Assembly (NCBI GenBank): GCA_023213315.1
Contig: JAKCPI010000976.1
Span: 91,515 to 155,514, forward strand
DNA: 64,000 nt
From: Euborellia annulipes
Taxonomy: Eukaryota > Arthropoda > Insecta > Dermaptera > Anisolabididae
Direction of reading: 5' to 3'
Shown: positions 21,239-31,787 of the stretch, piece after piece
How the letters are laid out: the number at the start of each line of letters is the position of its first letter
Numbering within the stretch: the stretch's first letter is position 1
Made by a program: the position numbers and the translations under genes
Notes under the pieces: generated by a model
The model's database searches: none
Seen by the model: only the letters and a program-made list of their open reading frames with translations
Told to the model about the DNA's origin: nothing

Positions 21239-23913
21239 GGAGAGTTTCACCCCATTCACCCTCTGTCTGTTCTGGGGAAAGTTTTTTATCCTTTTTTTTT
21301 TTCTAAAATAAATGTTATTTTTCATATTTATTTATATTTATTATTATATAATTTTTTTTTTTTTAATATCTATAATGAAAAATAAAGAAATATATATTTT
21401 TATGGAGGGTGGCAGATCCAGAACATACGCAATTCTCATTAAATTATTTAGAAATAGATAGATTCTATAGAGAGACTGCTAAAAATAATTAGAAAATATC
21501 TACGCTCACGCATTTACGTATATATTTTTGGGGATTTAAGCCTTCTGTGTCTGAGTTCTTTGACGTTCTCTTGGATGCTGTTTAATTGTGAATTGTTTCC
21601 TCTATACTGGCATAGAGTATTGTTGTTCTTTTTCCCCTCTAGTTAGGTAGGGATTCCCAGGAAGGGATTCAATTCACCTTTGACTAATGTCCAAGAGGAC
21701 TAGAATTCCTCTATTGCATGTTTTACTCTTTCGCGCATTCGGCTCAAAAGGCCCTGCCGATCTGTACTGAGTTCTGGACCTTGATTGTTTCAGAAAAGAG
21801 TGAGTTAATGTTCAAGATGTTAGGAGTTCGTATCGGATGTTGTTTGCTTTTAGAGTTCATTTTTTTCACCATGCATCTTGAACAACGCCATTCTGTTTCT
21901 TAGATGAGCATTCAAGGAAGTTCTTCAGTATTGTATTTATCGGGCTTCCTTCCTAACTCGTCAATGATCATCAGATCAATTAATCCTGCTCTATTTTAGT
22001 TCTATAGTAAATGACATTGATTAGGCAGGCGGGTAGAGATTGATTGATCTGTGCATTGATTATGTTTAAATAAACGTGTGTGTTTGTTTCTTTTACTTTT
22101 TGAGTTTGTGGGTGCGTTTTCACCGATTCCGATATACTGGAGCTACTTTTATATATTATATTGGAAAGAAATTGTGGAATTGCTAACATCTGTTTTTACA
22201 ATGAAGATGATGTCATTACACTCGAAATGCAACGGAGTAATAATCAAAATCATCATTACAGCAACTGACTGCCTTTATGTTCCTGTTTACCACTCTCTCT
22301 CACTGATTGGCCAGAGACAGAGGAAGTTGAGTTAGTGAGGGAAATTAAAAACTTCAGAATTTTGCAATTTCTCGCCGCAGACTCAGCCCCCTAGCAAATG
22401 GGAAAGCCCGCCGAATGGGCTTAGCCACTTGTAACACTCAACCGACTGAGTACTGAAAAACCCACCATTTTTTTTTTTTTTACTAGTCGTCGTAAGAATT
22501 CTAAAAAGATTTTATATAGTTTTTTAAATAAATCGATTATGGGTTTTATATTCAAGGGGGCTACCAAAAAAATTTTTTAAGTGCAATTAAATCCCTCCAT
22601 GGGAGATGCAATTCTGGAGCCAATTAAGGGCAAAAACAGGTGCCCCTCCTCCAAATGATGATCAATCATCTGAGAGCGAGATGATGGTTTGCGTGTAATT
22701 TGCTCTCGATCGGGACTCAAATGCAAACACTCGCTTAGCGTGACAAACCCGCTCTCGATTCATCATCTATCAAACTTTTGTTTAATTTTCTTTTTTTTTT
22801 CCTCTTTTCTCCTCCTCTCACTCTTATAATAATAATAATGAGGCGTGCTTCGGGCCTTAATCAGCTGTCCAGCTTTGTGATAGTTTGATAGTAAATTATC
22901 TCTCCTTCGGGATGGCGGTTCATTGTTCATTAAGGTATGTCCCGGTGGTAATTATTGAGCTAGAGGTGCCACTGGTTTTCAGGGACCATCAATCACCCCC
23001 ACCTCACCCTTAAGGAGAAGAAATATCAACCCATATATAAATACCTGAACTTAATCACGCCTAGCCATTCATTGTCTAAGAATGAGATTAAGGGTAAAAG
23101 TATTCACCCAATTTTCTATCTCTTTTAACGAATGTTAATCAGGAAAAAGCATATTTTCTTGTTAAATCCTTAAGTCTCCGTTAGACGTTAAATTCATTAA
23201 AATATTATATTCCAAAATGAGGGGTTTTCAAATTTGCATGAAAAATTGGTATCACTAGAAGATGGTAATATCGCTCTTGTTTTATTATTAATAGATGTTT
23301 TTGAATGAATTCGGTATGCAATAATAATAGATGCATTAAATGGGTCAAAAGTATCACAAATTAATTGGAAATTTTTTCATTTAAACATTTGGCGCCGAAT
23401 TAGTGCTGTCAAATTTTTCTTGTTATGATCTTGACACCTGCAGCCTCTTTTCTTCTTTTAATTATAGATCCGCTCATTATTACCCCTTTTAGAAGGAGAT
23501 GGAGGAGGGGAGGGGGATTAATAAATGTATTCGAGATATCCAATCTAAACTAGCGTCGTCGTCGTCTCGGGTGATGATATTTCAAAAACATTAATGACAG
23601 TCATTAGCATTCGGAAAATGTAATTTCATGATATGAAAATTGCTTATTGGAGTTAACACAAATTTATCACAATTACGTCGCACTCCCGGGACACACGCTA
23701 GCGAACTAGTAGGTATAGTCTGACTCAAAAATATATTTAAATAATTTTCGGGACCTATATAATTGTAGTCTATTTGATTAATATTCACTGAATACATGGA
23801 TTAACTAATTTGTTTAATCAAAAATTTCTTATTTCTTGTCTCATGATTCGGGGTCGGCAGAAAAATAAAACAATCTGGTTCATAACCAGCTTACAATCAT
23901 CAAATCAAACATG
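21239..23913. other. Non-repetitive stretch without a recognised gene
   Basis: This long interval is largely free of the recurring repeats. It includes moderately GC-rich parts (about 22600-23020) with ATGATGGTTTGCGTG, GCTCTCGATCGGGACTC and GGATGGCGGTTCATTG. These could be conserved regulatory DNA or exons, but frames are broken and no motif is recognised. A CGTCGTCGTC run lies near 23555. Confidence 0.35.
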
Positions 23914-24595
23914 TTTTTACTTTCTCTTACCTATATATGTTAATATATAAAGAGAAAGCATTGGTTTCATGTCAAAAATTCGATGTCGAGATTTTATGGA
24001 TGTCTCATGGAGGTCCCCGGTCTGTCTGTCTGTCTGTGATCAAACTTTATTCATGTATTTAAAATTCTTAATTCAACTATTTTTTAGATGTTCTTTAAAA
24101 TGTATAATCTCATTTTGTCCTCAAAATTGTTTGAAGCAAACTTACTCTTGTACTTCATAGGAAAGATAGGAGTAATGGTTGCCATGGTAAGAAAATATAA
24201 ATATTTTCCCACGTTTATAAATTTTACATCTTTAAAAAAAAGCCCCCGGGCTTGGCGCAGTTGGTAGCGCCCCTGCCTTGAATACCAAGGGTCGGGGGTT
24301 CGGATCCCAGGCAGTCCGTTGATTCTATTTAAGCCATTTGGATACCAAATGGTTTAAATAAGAATGCCTGGACCCCAAATATATATATTCAATAATGGAT
24401 ATCGTATAAAGTCTTATCGACAGAAAAAAGCCGAAAAACTTTTTCGTGCATGCCTCCCTAACCTGCCACTATAGACACATGATTTGTAAGAAGTCACGTC
24501 AAAATTTGGCATGGAAGCACAGAACAGAACTTTCTCTTGCCAAAGGTAAAAGAAAGTGTGTGCTGTGCGGCCAGTCACACCAGATCTTTTTTTAT
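23914..24595 (+). mobile_element. Family C copy with nested SINE-A
   Basis: The left hairpin starts at 23914. The internal CACGTTTTGAGG region is shortened. The ATGGTTGCCATGG block is at about 24174. A SINE-A sits at 24242-24421, then come a TTTGGCATGGAAGCACAG variant and the right hairpin ending CAGTCACACCAGATC. Confidence 0.8.
24242..24421 (+). mobile_element. SINE-A, 3'-truncated
   Basis: Box A TTGGCGCAGTTGGTAGCGC and box B GGGTTCGGATCCC, body TTTAAGCCATTTGGATACC, AATGCCTGGACCCC. It stops near GTATAAAGTCTTATCGACAG without the GTGTGAATG tail. Confidence 0.85.
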
Positions 24596-24599
24596 TATT

Positions 24600-25742
24600 C
24601 TACGCCTAAACACACAATAAATAAAAATTCAGTAAATTTGATCTTCTCTCAGCCAATTTAGGTTAATGCACTTCCACGCGGAAGAGAAGTGACAAACTTA
24701 TTTATTTATTTTACTTAAATACATTTTATATATATTTTTTTTAATTTGAGAAATGAATGACAATAAAATGAACCAGATTTTTTTTTCAATCACATTATCC
24801 TGTAATTAAAGTATTGTTAAGGTTTGAGAATGAGGCGACGGATAATAAATATTCACTTTGTTCTCTTAAAAAAAAAAAAATAATAATAATAAATAAATAT
24901 GAAAGGAAAATTAATGAAAAAATTTTATATGAATACAGTAGGTAGAAATAAATTCGTTAATTATAAAATTACAACTAACAGGTTCTTTTTTTTTTGTTGC
25001 GCGCATTCGTGTACGGAGATATACATCTAATCTCATTCTCATATTATTATTTCATATCTACAACGATAGGTGTAAAATATTTTGTAACAAACGCGTTGTA
25101 ATTTTAATTTCTTGTAACAACATTAAACAACATTAAACAAACTTGCGTTTTCTTTTTTTTTTTTTTTTAATGAGACAGTTTCTCGCCTAAATCCTTCGTT
25201 GTAGGTGGGTGTCTGTTGAGTGTTTGTAAACAGATTGGTCGATGATCGATTTCCATTTGGAAGGTGTCGAGTTTGTCTGTCTGTTTATGTGGAACAAGAG
25301 TGAGCACGACGTCCGACACTCGAAGCGCGATCACCTTGCCGAGATATGTCACCAGGACTCAGAGTTCAGGTCATCATCGGGTTCCGCCCTCGGCCTTTTT
25401 TATTTCTCCCCCTTCATTCTTTTTTATGGATATTAACTCTTCAATGGAATCATATTTGACATTTCGATCCTCCCCAAAATCTTGCTCAATTATTTACACT
25501 CATGTATGTTTTAAAACAACCGAAAGGAAATTCTGTTTTAAATTTTAATCATGTATTCTCACTTTATATAAGCCACCATAGGCTGGATCACTTTGCTTGT
25601 TGAAGGATATAATAATATATTTTTCGATTAATTGCTCTTGATCTATTCTAGAACTGACATGCATGGTCATTTGGTACACTTTATGGGAGATTTAAATCTT
25701 ATAAAGTAAGGGGGGTGGTATATATATCATGTGTTGTTCCAT
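24600..25742. other. AT-rich DNA with one GC-richer patch
   Basis: The patch at 25195-25400 contains TTTGTCTGTCTGTTTATGTGG and CGCGATCACCTTGCCGAG. Frames are open on both strands for about 60 codons but no domain is recognised. The sequence resembles the TGTCTGTCTG-type dispersed repeats more than an exon. Confidence 0.35.
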
Positions 25743-26167
25743 GAAAAGCATATAACCAAGTATTTATTAATTTAAAAAAGCGAAAAAGTTAACCGCAGGG
25801 ATTCGCATCATGGATCGCGAGTTCGGTACTGTGGTCCAGAAGTAGGACATGTTGAGTACAGTGAGCGCCACAATTAAGTCCCCACCTGATAGCTTTAGCC
25901 TTAAATATATGGTATAGTATATGGTGTATTTGTGAAATAATTTTATTGACCGAAAAGGTAAAACGTAAAACCCGGTACAAATGATTTTATTTTTCAAATT
26001 TAAAATTTTTTCACCATTTCACCATATACTATACCATATACTTAAGGCTAAAGCTACCAGGTGAGGACTTAATTGTGGCGCTCACTGTACAAATCGACAG
26101 TTCCGTGGTGCGACTCCCGGCGGTATTTTCGCTTATTTTAATTAATAAATACTTGGTTATATGTTTT
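25743..26167. mobile_element. Inverted-repeat element hosting a nested MITE
   Basis: The outer arms are 25743-25812 and about 26100-26167. They share CATATAACCAAGTATTTATT and AAGCGAAAA with their complements. The interior holds a unique 40-bp piece and the TA-flanked MITE at 25859-26087. Arm identity is high near the tips and decays inward. Confidence 0.75.
25859..26087. mobile_element. Tc1/mariner-type MITE with TA duplication
   Basis: Starts CAGTGAGCGCCACAATTAAG and ends with the complement; TA flanks both sides (25857-25858, 26088-26089). Inner parts of the termini also pair (CCTTAANTATATGGTATAGT). CAGTG ends and a TA target are typical of Tc1/mariner elements. It has no transposase. Confidence 0.8.
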
Positions 26168-26318
26168 TAAATATTATGTTTAGTTCACTAAGGCGGGTTG
26201 CTTCACTTATAATCAACTAACAAGCTTATCCGACATATAGCAAATCATCGAAATAGTAAACATGAATACGCTTAACCTGTGTGTTAAAAAATGAGTTTCT
26301 TTAGATATAATTTCACAG

Positions 26319-26545
26319 CTATTTGAGGTATAGGCTAAGGAAAGTTTTGTGTAGTTAGGAATTTAATAAATAGGCCCTATATATAAAGAGATAATTAGAT
26401 TTAAACTTTCTACCGTAGGCTCTAGTTGAAACATTATGTATATATGAAAGACAAAATTCACTAGGTTATGTGTTTCAAGCTTTTTTATTAATTAAAATTA
26501 ACACTTAATACGTATTTCGACATTCAATTCAGATTCTTTAGTTCT
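26319..26545. repeat. Fragment related to the 27.6-27.9 kb inverted element
   Basis: CACAGCTATTTGAGGTATAG (26321 on) is the reverse complement of sequence in the centre of 27610-27887. TTCACTAGGTTATGTGTTTC through GTATTTCGACATTC matches that element's left arm. The hammerhead-like core here is decayed. Confidence 0.6.
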
Positions 26546-26624
26546 TCACCTTTTTTTTTATTAAAGTTTCTCCTCATGCGAAATTTTTTTTTTTAAAGTG
26601 CGAATCTCATCCCAATTTCTAACT

Positions 26625-26695
26625 CAGGTTTTGGCCGGCCGAAAGTTTCAGCTGATTTTTGGCCGAAACCGAAACTTCGGTCGGTTCCTCTAAAA
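26625..26695. repeat. GGCCGAAACCGAAACTTCGG-type repeat scrap
   Basis: The palindromic CCGAAAC/TTCGG motifs resemble termini seen in some hAT elements. No second end or target duplication could be paired, so the class is a guess. Confidence 0.25.
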
Positions 26696-26961
26696 AAGAC
26701 TAAAAAAATAATTAACTACAAACTTTAAACTCATTTTTCTCAAAACTAGGTTTTTCATAACCAAAATTTTAAAAATTCATATCTTCCAAACAAAAAATGA
26801 TAAAAGCTCAGCAGGATATGTTCTGTACAGAAAGCATAATAACTCAATTTTGACACAGGTGAAGATTTGGTCCCTTTTCATGTGGACGGTTACATATATG
26901 GAAAACAAAATCAGATAAATATAAAATCAATTTCTATCAGATGCTTTTTTATTTGATTGTC

Positions 26962-26994
26962 GGCGTTTCAGTCATCAGTCGCGCCCTTCCTCAG
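26962..26994 (-). ncRNA. Weak hammerhead-like core
   Basis: The minus strand reads CTGAGGA, a possible stem region, then GAAACGCC, with GTC/GAC able to start helix I. Helix II pairing is poor and the position before the expected cleavage site is not U. It is probably a decayed member of the group described at 47441-47491. Confidence 0.25.
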
Positions 26995-27066
26995 GACCTA
27001 TGTTTAATAATTACAATAAAACATTAACAAAGACAATCATTTCCTCTCTTCCTCTCACTTCCATTT

Positions 27067-27125
27067 TGAAATAAATAGTGATGAGGTCTAAATGGCCTTA
27101 GATGTCGAAAAAGACTTTAAACAAA
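27067..27125 (+). mobile_element. SINE-B 3' fragment
   Basis: GAAATAAATAGTGATGAGG, CTAAATGGCCTTAGATGTCG, AAAAAGAC; the head is missing. Confidence 0.65.
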
Positions 27126-27660
27126 TAAAAAAAAAGTGAATAAATTTTCTCCCAAAGCATAAATTATTTTAAATAAAAAAAATAATCATTTTTTAATTAT
27201 GCAGAATAATAAGTTCTTAATTAATTTAAATAAAATTATCTAAAGTTATTCAAAATACAATATGCAAAAATAATGGAAGAAGCTTTTTGTAAAATTTAAT
27301 TTTTATTTCTTCTATAACTAAATAAATTGCAATTTTTTTTTGGCTTATTAATTATTTATTAGCTTATTATTGCGTTTATCACTCTCTTTCCTTTTTGCCC
27401 AAGTGGCGGCGGTGCTTTTGTTAAAATAAATAACACCTGTGCATAATTTTTATTTTATTAGAATAAATAAATACATTTAGTTTTAATTTTATCCAATTAA
27501 ACTGCAATTTTTGTTCTGATTCATCGTTGTAGACACTAACCATGCAAGAATGGATAGAACTAGTGCTTACAGTAATGATTTTTATAAGTGATCTCTTTAT
27601 ATATGTAAAGTAAAATACACTAGGTTATGTGTTTCAAGGTTTTTTATTAATTAAAATTAA

Positions 27661-27702
27661 CACTTAATAGGTATTTCGACATTATTGTCATCATCAGAAG
27701 TG
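27661..27702 (-). ncRNA. Candidate hammerhead ribozyme (left arm)
   Basis: On the minus strand: helix I CACTT/AAGTG (5 bp, plus-strand 27698-27702 with 27661-27665), core CTGATGA (27691-27697), one extra T, helix II GACA/TGTC with loop ATAA, GAA, then a possible 2-bp helix III (AT/AT, loop ACCT) and a U-U site before helix I. This is a complete type I-like arrangement. The extra base after CTGATGA is a deviation. Confidence 0.5.
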
Positions 27703-27801
27703 GTTTTCTAAAATGATCCTAACTTCACAAAACTTTCCTTAGCCTATACCTCAAATAGCTGTGTAATTATATATATAGTGGTTTTCTAAAATGATCATTT
27801 T

Positions 27802-27830
27802 CTGATGATGACAGTAATGTCGAAATACCT
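27802..27830 (+). ncRNA. Candidate hammerhead ribozyme core (right arm)
   Basis: CTGATGA (27802-27808), T, helix II GACA with GTAA tetraloop and TGTC, then GAAAT. Helix I is weaker than in the left-arm copy (one G-U pair and one mismatch), suggesting decay. Confidence 0.4.
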
Positions 27831-28786
27831 ATTAAGTGTTAATTTTAATTAATAAAAAACCTTGAAACATATAACCTAGTGTATTTTGTCTTTCATATAT
27901 ACATAATGTTTCAACTAGAGCCTAGAGTAGAAAGAATATGAATCGAATATTTCATCATATAAGATGAAGAACTAAAGAATCGAAATCAGTAATAAAAAAA
28001 ATCGATTTTTTTAAACTTTTTTAGTGAATCGACTCTTCTGAAAATTTAGTAAAGATTTTTCATGTGGACGGTCACATATTGATTATATTTATAATTTTAA
28101 TTTCATTTACCCGTGAGGAAAAAAATTCTCCAAATCATTTGAGGCAGATTCACCTGAATTTAAAAATTACCTTTGAAAATAGTCGCATAAAATGGCATTA
28201 ATAATTTTAAAATTAAAATCGAAATTATTTATTGAATCCTAAATAATAAATAATTTTATGAAAATTTAACAAAAAAGAATTATAAATTCCGTTTATTTCA
28301 AGAAAATGTGAAATTCTAACCACCCAGTTTTGGTTTAAAAATCGATGTTTTTTAACGAAAACGTTTAATTATTATCTCCGCCTACTTTTTAAGGCCCTAA
28401 ATAATAGCCGACGCCTAATCGAAATGTTCGCTTTGTCATTAGCCAATCAAACATTAATCGTCTAATTATCAGCTAGATTGTTTTCAATCTTTGATCAAAG
28501 GAATAGAGACAGAGGAATAGTGCTCACTTAATTTCACATCCCTCCTTTTGATGCATTATTTAAGTAAGAGGAAAAGAAGAAAATTTTACTGGAAGTCGTT
28601 AAAAAAAGAATTTTATTCTTTGTGATTTTTTTATACCAACTCTATCTCTCTTTTTTTTAATAGTTCCCTTAATTAAAATTTACTTTTATTCAGAGAAAAT
28701 TTAAAGATAAAATTTAAAATCTAATGTGATTATCATTTGTTAAAAACAAACTTTGAATAAATGATGCGGTCATGAAGTCTATTTCT

Positions 28787-29044
28787 GCCCTCGGGGCATG
28801 GCGTAGAGGTTAGCGTGCTAACCTCATATACCAAACGTCGCGGGTTCGGACCCCAGGCAGTCCGATGATTTTATTTAAGCCAATTGGATACCAAATGGCT
28901 TAAATAAGAATGCCTGGACCCCAATATGTATAATTATAAATAACGGATATCGTAAAAAGTCTTATATGGCCTCAGTTGCCGAAAAGACTGTATGAATGTG
29001 TGTGTGAGTGTGAGGATGAATGAGAAAAAAAAAAAAAAAAAAAA
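28787..29044 (+). mobile_element. SINE-A, full length, 10-bp target duplication
   Basis: GTCTATTTCT flanks it at 28777-28786 and 29045-29054. The head is GGGGCATGGCGTAGAGGTTA with box B GGGTTCGGACCCC, followed by the body, the GTGTGTGAGTGTGAGGATG tail and poly(A). This is the CATGGCGTAGAGG head subtype. Confidence 0.92.
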
Positions 29045-29228
29045 GTCTATTTCTATATTGTCTGTATTCTTTCACTCTTCAACAATCAGTGATATAAAAT
29101 TTCTACTTCCAAATAAGTCTCTCAGTGAGTTATTGAGACATTTGTCTTCTTTCCTCTCATACTTACTTTGCATGTCCGGATTGAAGAGCACTATTTTAGG
29201 GTTTCCCAGGAGGGATTTTGGGTTTTAA

Positions 29229-29255
29229 CCCCCCCCCCCCTCCCCCCCCCCCCAG
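29229..29255. repeat. C-run
   Basis: Almost uninterrupted C on the plus strand, so G-quadruplex potential on the minus strand. It follows a GC-richer GGAGGGATTTTGGG segment. Confidence 0.7.
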
Positions 29256-29274
29256 GAGAGAAAAAAATTCAAAT

Positions 29275-29716
29275 TGCTATATATTTTATTATGTATATTA
29301 CAAACAGAAAAGAAAATATGGTGAATTACTTCCCCGAGACTTTCTCGTATATTCTTTTGGGATTACGTCTGGGTGTGTGTGTGAACACGATTGCTTAAAA
29401 ACCAAAGCAGTTAGATCGATGAAATTTGTTATATGCTCCTTACACTAAAATTGTAGATTTCTATCAACTTTTGGAGTAAATACGTCACTTGGAAGTAGTA
29501 CTTTACTTAAAAAGTTTTTTCAGAAATTTTGAAATTTCCAATTTTTTTGTTATATTATGATAAAATACTCTATTTTAAAAAGTTTTTAATCTTTGACATT
29601 TTTTCGAAAACTGAATAATTTTTGAAATAATCAAAGAACAATTAGAAAATTTTCGTTAATTTTGATAAAAAATCAAAACAAAATCATACAGGTGTCATTA
29701 AAAAAAGGGTATATAT
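29275..29716 (+). mobile_element. Family D copy (inverted partner at 34621-35076)
   Basis: Contains GTGTGTGTGTGAACACGATT, GATTTCTATCAACTTTTGG, AGTAAATACGTCACTTGG, AGTAGTACTTTACTT and CATACAGGTGTCATTAAAAA. The order of a TG tract, a flat AT block and an AGTACTTTACT box echoes Family C, so D and C may share ancestry. Confidence 0.75.
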
Positions 29717-29994
29717 AAACAAATGAATTTGTTTCACAAATGAGGCATTGAAGAAGCATATCTAAGGATGGATCATTGTATATTAATTGATTTTTAACCT
29801 CTGACGAGTGCACTATATTAAGGTCCAGGAGCTGTTCTATTGCAATAGAATTCATTATCTCACCTTTTCATTTGCCATCTATGTAAAAAGTTAAAATGAT
29901 TTTCATGGGAGGGTAAAAAAATTTTCCGCAGGGCGGAAAAAATTTCGTTTCGCTAAAAACAAGGTCATATGATTTTCACGAGAGCCAAAAATTT

Positions 29995-30178
29995 ATTATC
30001 GATTAATATTTTTTCCCATAATCGATTATTTTTACGTCTGTCCGGACCCATTAATCGATTAATCTATAATCGATTATTTTTTACCATAATCGATTATTTT
30101 TTCGTCTGTCCGGACCCAATAGTCGATTAATCGGAATAATCGATAATCGATTATTTTTCTTCATAATCGAACACCCCT
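29995..30178 (-). mobile_element. hAT-like element end with internal duplication
   Basis: Read on the minus strand it starts TAGGGGTGTTCGATTATG, then repeated ATAATCGATTA motifs, a common style for hAT termini. A block containing CGTCTGTCCGGACCCA occurs twice (about 30037-30052 and 30103-30118). The other terminus was not found. Confidence 0.4.
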
Positions 30179-30805
30179 ATTGAATACCGTATATCATTTT
30201 ACTTGGGAGAAAGTCTAGTTTCTGAATATATTGTAGCCCTATAAAAAAATTATGTTAGGCCTATATAAGATAAAATATTGCACCGCCGCTTCCCTAGAGC
30301 TCCTCGTGGTCTGATGTTTACCAAAAACCTTTCGTTTTTGTATACAAAATTTCAAAACAATTGAATAAATAGTTTTTGATTTTTCGTTGACGAAATAAAT
30401 TACCACAGACACACAGACATCTTCCAAAAAATACTTAAAAGGATTATGATGTTGTTTACTTTAAATTTCAAAAAGTAGAGAATGTAACTTTTGCAGTTTA
30501 GCCCTTGATATTATAATTGTCATCTGTATATAAAACTTGACACTATTCTGATACAAGCGACAATCGGAACGAAAAGAAGAAATTTTTTCAAGAAATAGAA
30601 AAATAGTGTTTTATCTTAATTACCAAGGAGGTTTTCGAAATCCAGTTGTTTTGTTACATCTCTCGCATTTTATTAAACATTTTTTTAAAAGCAAATAAAT
30701 ATTATAGAATTAGTTGATTGGGAATCAATAGAATTTCTTAAGTCAAATGATGACGTGTGAGATGAGGAGCATCGATCGGAGGGGCTGATTTGATGAGGGA
30801 GAGAG

Positions 30806-30869
30806 ATGCAACCCGAGAGCTTGAGATCGGATGGCCTGAGTGACGGGACCTCCCAGGCAAAGCCCAGAG
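30806..30869 (+). CDS. Candidate first coding exon
   Basis: GC-rich in an AT-rich setting. ATG at 30806 opens a peptide beginning MQPESLRSDGLSDG and reaching the strong donor CAGAG|GTAAGA at 30869/30870 after 21 codons plus one base. It has no signal peptide or known domain. Downstream exons would lie beyond long AT-rich sequence and were not identified. It could also be a relic of an unrecognised element. Confidence 0.28.
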
Positions 30870-31097
30870 GTAAGACAAGCCAGGGTCACCTAAGCGCGTT
30901 TTGTCCCGGGATCGGATCAGAATCAGGTCATCAAAAAAATATTAAAAAAAAAAAAACTTCAAAATCTCTTCACTCTTATCGAATTACAAATACGATCTAT
31001 TTATTTTTGTTTAATCCAGGAGCTTTGTAACCTTTTAGATGTCAAACAAAAGGGGAATTCAAGTAACAAAAAAATAAATAAAACCAGATTATAAGAA

Positions 31098-31140
31098 AAA
31101 ATCTGCCTTCACGCTACCAACTACACCACAACCGAGGGCA
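31098..31140 (-). mobile_element. SINE-A head fragment
   Basis: The complement reads CCCTCGGTTGTGGTGTAGTTG then GTAGCG, a box-A-containing head without box B or body. Confidence 0.45.
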
Positions 31141-31787
31141 GAATAAAAATTTTTTTTAAACACTCCCTCTTAACGGCAATATGTACGACAGAGCCCAGAG
31201 CAATGAATTTTTTTTTTTTTTTTTTAATTTATTCGGCCACTACTATTGAATTTGTCATTTGTAATGTCTACTTTCCTAAACTAAAAAATAATTAATTTCT
31301 CCAACACTTTGTAATATATTGGGTGAAAATAATACAGGAAAATAAAATATCTAAACATTATTAAAGAAAAAATAAATATTCTTCAATACAATCAATGTTT
31401 AATATGTCTAAATGTTTAAAATGCCCATCGATCGTTACTGAAAGACAAAAAAATCTTACCGAATTGCAATTAATATTTTAAATTATTTAAAAGCAATAAA
31501 AGAATAAAAATGTTCCTCTTTGACTTTAAAACCTCCCATTTTTAACACTTAATTATAAATAAATGATTTAAATTTTATTCTTCTGGTTTATTTTTTATTA
31601 TTTTATGGCCCCCCTGCCACGACTGAATCAGGTAAAAAAAGAAAAGGAAAGAAAACCAACCTTCGCTCTCTTTCTTAACTGTACAGTATATACTCGATGG
31701 TTATCCTTTTTTTAATTATTAATTAATTAATTAAATGCTTTTATTTAACTTACTCTTTCAAGGTCACCAACTTTATGGCTTTGTTAA

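Larger units (their letters stand above)
27610..27887. mobile_element. Inverted element with two hammerhead-like cores
   Basis: The arms 27610-27699 and 27800-27887 are near-perfect complements (ACACTAGGTTATGTGTTTC, AACACTTAATAGGTATTTCG). The centre contains an 18-bp direct repeat, TGGTTTTCTAAAATGATC, at about 27701-27718 and 27779-27796, flanking AT-rich sequence that recurs near 26321. Each arm carries a CTGATGA...GAAA core facing outward. Confidence 0.75.

Noticed and set aside
25242..25548. Open frames of 64 and 94 codons in the GC-richer patch
   Set aside because: Several frames are open on both strands and the sequence contains TGTCTGTCTG-type repeat wording; no domain is recognised.
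28801..28860. tRNA gene
   Set aside because: Box A and box B are present, but they belong to a SINE with body, tail and target duplication, and no proper cloverleaf acceptor stem is evident.
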